Shown here piece by piece: positions 4,977 through 6,074 of a DNA stretch of 6,074 bases; position 1 is the first letter of the stretch, and every line of letters begins with the position of its first letter. The notes beneath the pieces are model-generated. The model did no database searches and had not been told where the DNA came from. It saw only the letters and a list, made by a program, of their open reading frames with translations. Location: NCBI GenBank assembly GCA_035687895.1, contig DASRUE010000053.1, forward strand, positions 1 through 6,074, read 5' to 3'. A program made the translations under genes and the position numbers. The stretch is from JAERML01 sp035687895. GTDB lineage: Bacteria > Bacteroidota > Ignavibacteria > UBA10030 > UBA6906.

Positions 4977-6074
4977 ATGCACCGAATCATCACAGCATGG
5001 CTGCTGGTACTTATACTCGCTCAGGGGATCGGCGCTCGCGTCCTTGCCCAGGATGAGGATGAAATACTGAAGTACCAACCTGACCGCGACTACGGCCATG
5101 ATTGGGCACTCGGCGTCCTTCTCGGTCTCACGCCGGAGGACGGTGTGCTCATCGGGGCGGGACCAATCCTCTACGAGTTCGGGTTCCGGAGACTCCCGTA
5201 CATCTACAGGATGCAATTGCTCGGCGGAGGAACACTCAAGACCGGGGCATTCAAGTTTGTCTACAAGGCAGATCTTCCAACCTTGCTTGATCATGTGGAC
5301 GTGAGAATTGATGCGCACGCGTCGGAGCTGCAGGTGAGGAACTTCTACGGGTACGGCAACGCCAGCTTCCGGGATGAGGAAAAGGAGGACAACAATTACT
5401 ACCGCGTCAACTCCCGGGAGTACCTTATCCAGCCTGCTATCCACTATCGTCTTCACGAGAACGTCTCGATTGGGGTTGCCGCTTCCTACAAGCATTTCGA
5501 TCTTCGACAGAAGTCGGGCAGGTTCATCAACACGCAAAACCTCGATAGTCTCGGGAACGACAAGTCCTTACTGGGATTTGGTGTCCAGGCCGGATTGGAC
5601 ACACGCAATCATCTCCTCTTTCCAACCGGGGGGGTTCGTCTGACGCTGGATGCGTGGAATTATCCCGATCCGTTTCACCAGGGTCGTCCATTTCAAAAGC
5701 TTGCCGCGGACGTCCGCACATACACGGGCGGAACGCTTCTGACGGACATGGTATTTGCCGTGCGGGTAATGGGAGAGAAGTTGTATGGCAGCTTTCCTTT
5801 CTATGAAGCCGCGTTCCTTGGTGGTGGCGGTTCGTTAGGTGGATATTTCCTCCAGCGCTTTGCGGGTGATGCGTTGGTGCTGGCGAGTGCCGACCTCCGG
5901 ATTTCACTCTTCCGTATGAAAATCCTCGTGCCGACAGAGGTGGGAATGCACATCCTCGGTGACGTCGGGCGTGTCTGGGTCGACGAGAGTTCACCGGGAG
6001 GATGGCACTCCGATGCCGGCGGCGGGTTGTGGTTTGCTCCGCTTAGTCGTGACGTTATCATTTCCGTTTCTGCT
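4977..6074 (+). CDS. Omp85/BamA-family outer-membrane beta-barrel without POTRA domains (3' end outside the window)
   Basis: The frame is open from the ATG at 4977 to the last base, giving 366 residues with no stop. An AGGA (4968-4971) overlapping the upstream stop codon lies 5 nt before the ATG. The N-terminus is a signal peptide (hydrophobic 8-19) with probable cleavage after VLA (22-24), leaving a mature start at Gln25. Amphipathic, aromatic-rich segments typical of outer-membrane strands follow almost at once, so there is no room for POTRA domains. FLGGGGSLGGYFLQRFAGD (280-298) followed by LVLASADLRIS is the Omp85/surface-antigen D15 signature of the L6 loop and next strand. DTRNHLLFPTGGVRLTLD is the other recognisable family element. 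The usual SLRGY is SLGGY here, Gly288 replacing the conserved Arg. Judging by the family, probably only the last few tens of residues are missing. It is third in the operon, 7 bp after the phosphatase gene, and might anchor or thread the lipoprotein partners through the outer membrane. Barrel identity is firm; function is unknown. Confidence 0.87.
   Translation, partial: MHRIITAWLLVLILAQGIGARVLAQDEDEILKYQPDRDYGHDWALGVLLGLTPEDGVLIGAGPILYEFGFRRLPYIYRMQLLGGGTLKTGAFKFVYKADLPTLLDHVDVRIDAHASELQVRNFYGYGNASFRDEEKEDNNYYRVNSREYLIQPAIHYRLHENVSIGVAASYKHFDLRQKSGRFINTQNLDSLGNDKSLLGFGVQAGLDTRNHLLFPTGGVRLTLDAWNYPDPFHQGRPFQKLAADVRTYTGGTLLTDMVFAVRVMGEKLYGSFPFYEAAFLGGGGSLGGYFLQRFAGDALVLASADLRISLFRMKILVPTEVGMHILGDVGRVWVDESSPGGWHSDAGGGLWFAPLSRDVIISVSA

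Noticed and set aside
4959..5537. 192-codon minus-strand reading frame opposite the barrel gene
   Set aside because: It lies antisense to a frame with a signal peptide and clear Omp85 motifs, and its translation shows no recognisable domain.
5527..5994. 155-codon minus-strand reading frame opposite the barrel gene
   Set aside because: Its composition is rich in Arg, Pro and His, typical of a shadow of a GC-rich gene, and it covers the L6 signature of the real gene.

Overview
The window looks like a chromosomal piece of a moderately GC-rich Gram-negative bacterium, most plausibly from the Bacteroidota/Chlorobiota side of the tree. The clues are two lipoproteins with clear lipoboxes, an Omp85-type outer-membrane barrel, mostly weak Shine-Dalgarno sites, and protein families that I recall mainly from Bacteroidota-like genomes. 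No rRNA, tRNA, insertion sequence, phage gene or CRISPR array was seen. The taxonomic placement is inference only.

Layout. Positions 60-989 (minus strand) encode a CysM-like PLP-dependent cysteine synthase. It is divergent from a small plus-strand gene at 1491-1892, a stand-alone STAS/SEC14-like (SpoIIAA-like) protein. The 501-bp gap between them (990-1490) holds no convincing gene but has three inverted-repeat structures (1057-1087, 1227-1321, 1354-1383) and a possible extended -10 box. After a 196-bp gap, three plus-strand genes follow with 7-bp spacers, almost certainly one operon: 2089-3699, 3707-4969 and 4977 to the end of the window (3' end missing).

The three-gene operon is the most interesting part. 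Gene 1 is a predicted lipoprotein with a GDWDRH...PRDRDQAF signature that resembles the catalytic loop and metal-binding site of atypical kinases (HipA / Fam20 / CotH type), followed by a short RTX-like glycine/aspartate motif. Gene 2 is a predicted lipoprotein phosphatase that keeps all seven metal ligands of purple acid phosphatases. Gene 3 is an Omp85/BamA-family outer-membrane beta-barrel with a signal peptide but no POTRA domains, in which the normally invariant Arg of the L6 loop motif is Gly. Together they could form a cell-envelope module pairing a phosphotransferase-like protein and a phosphatase with a membrane-embedded barrel. I recall Bacteroidota proteins that carry a metallophosphatase domain and a D15/Omp85 barrel in one chain; here the parts are separate genes. 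The substrate and function of the module are unknown.
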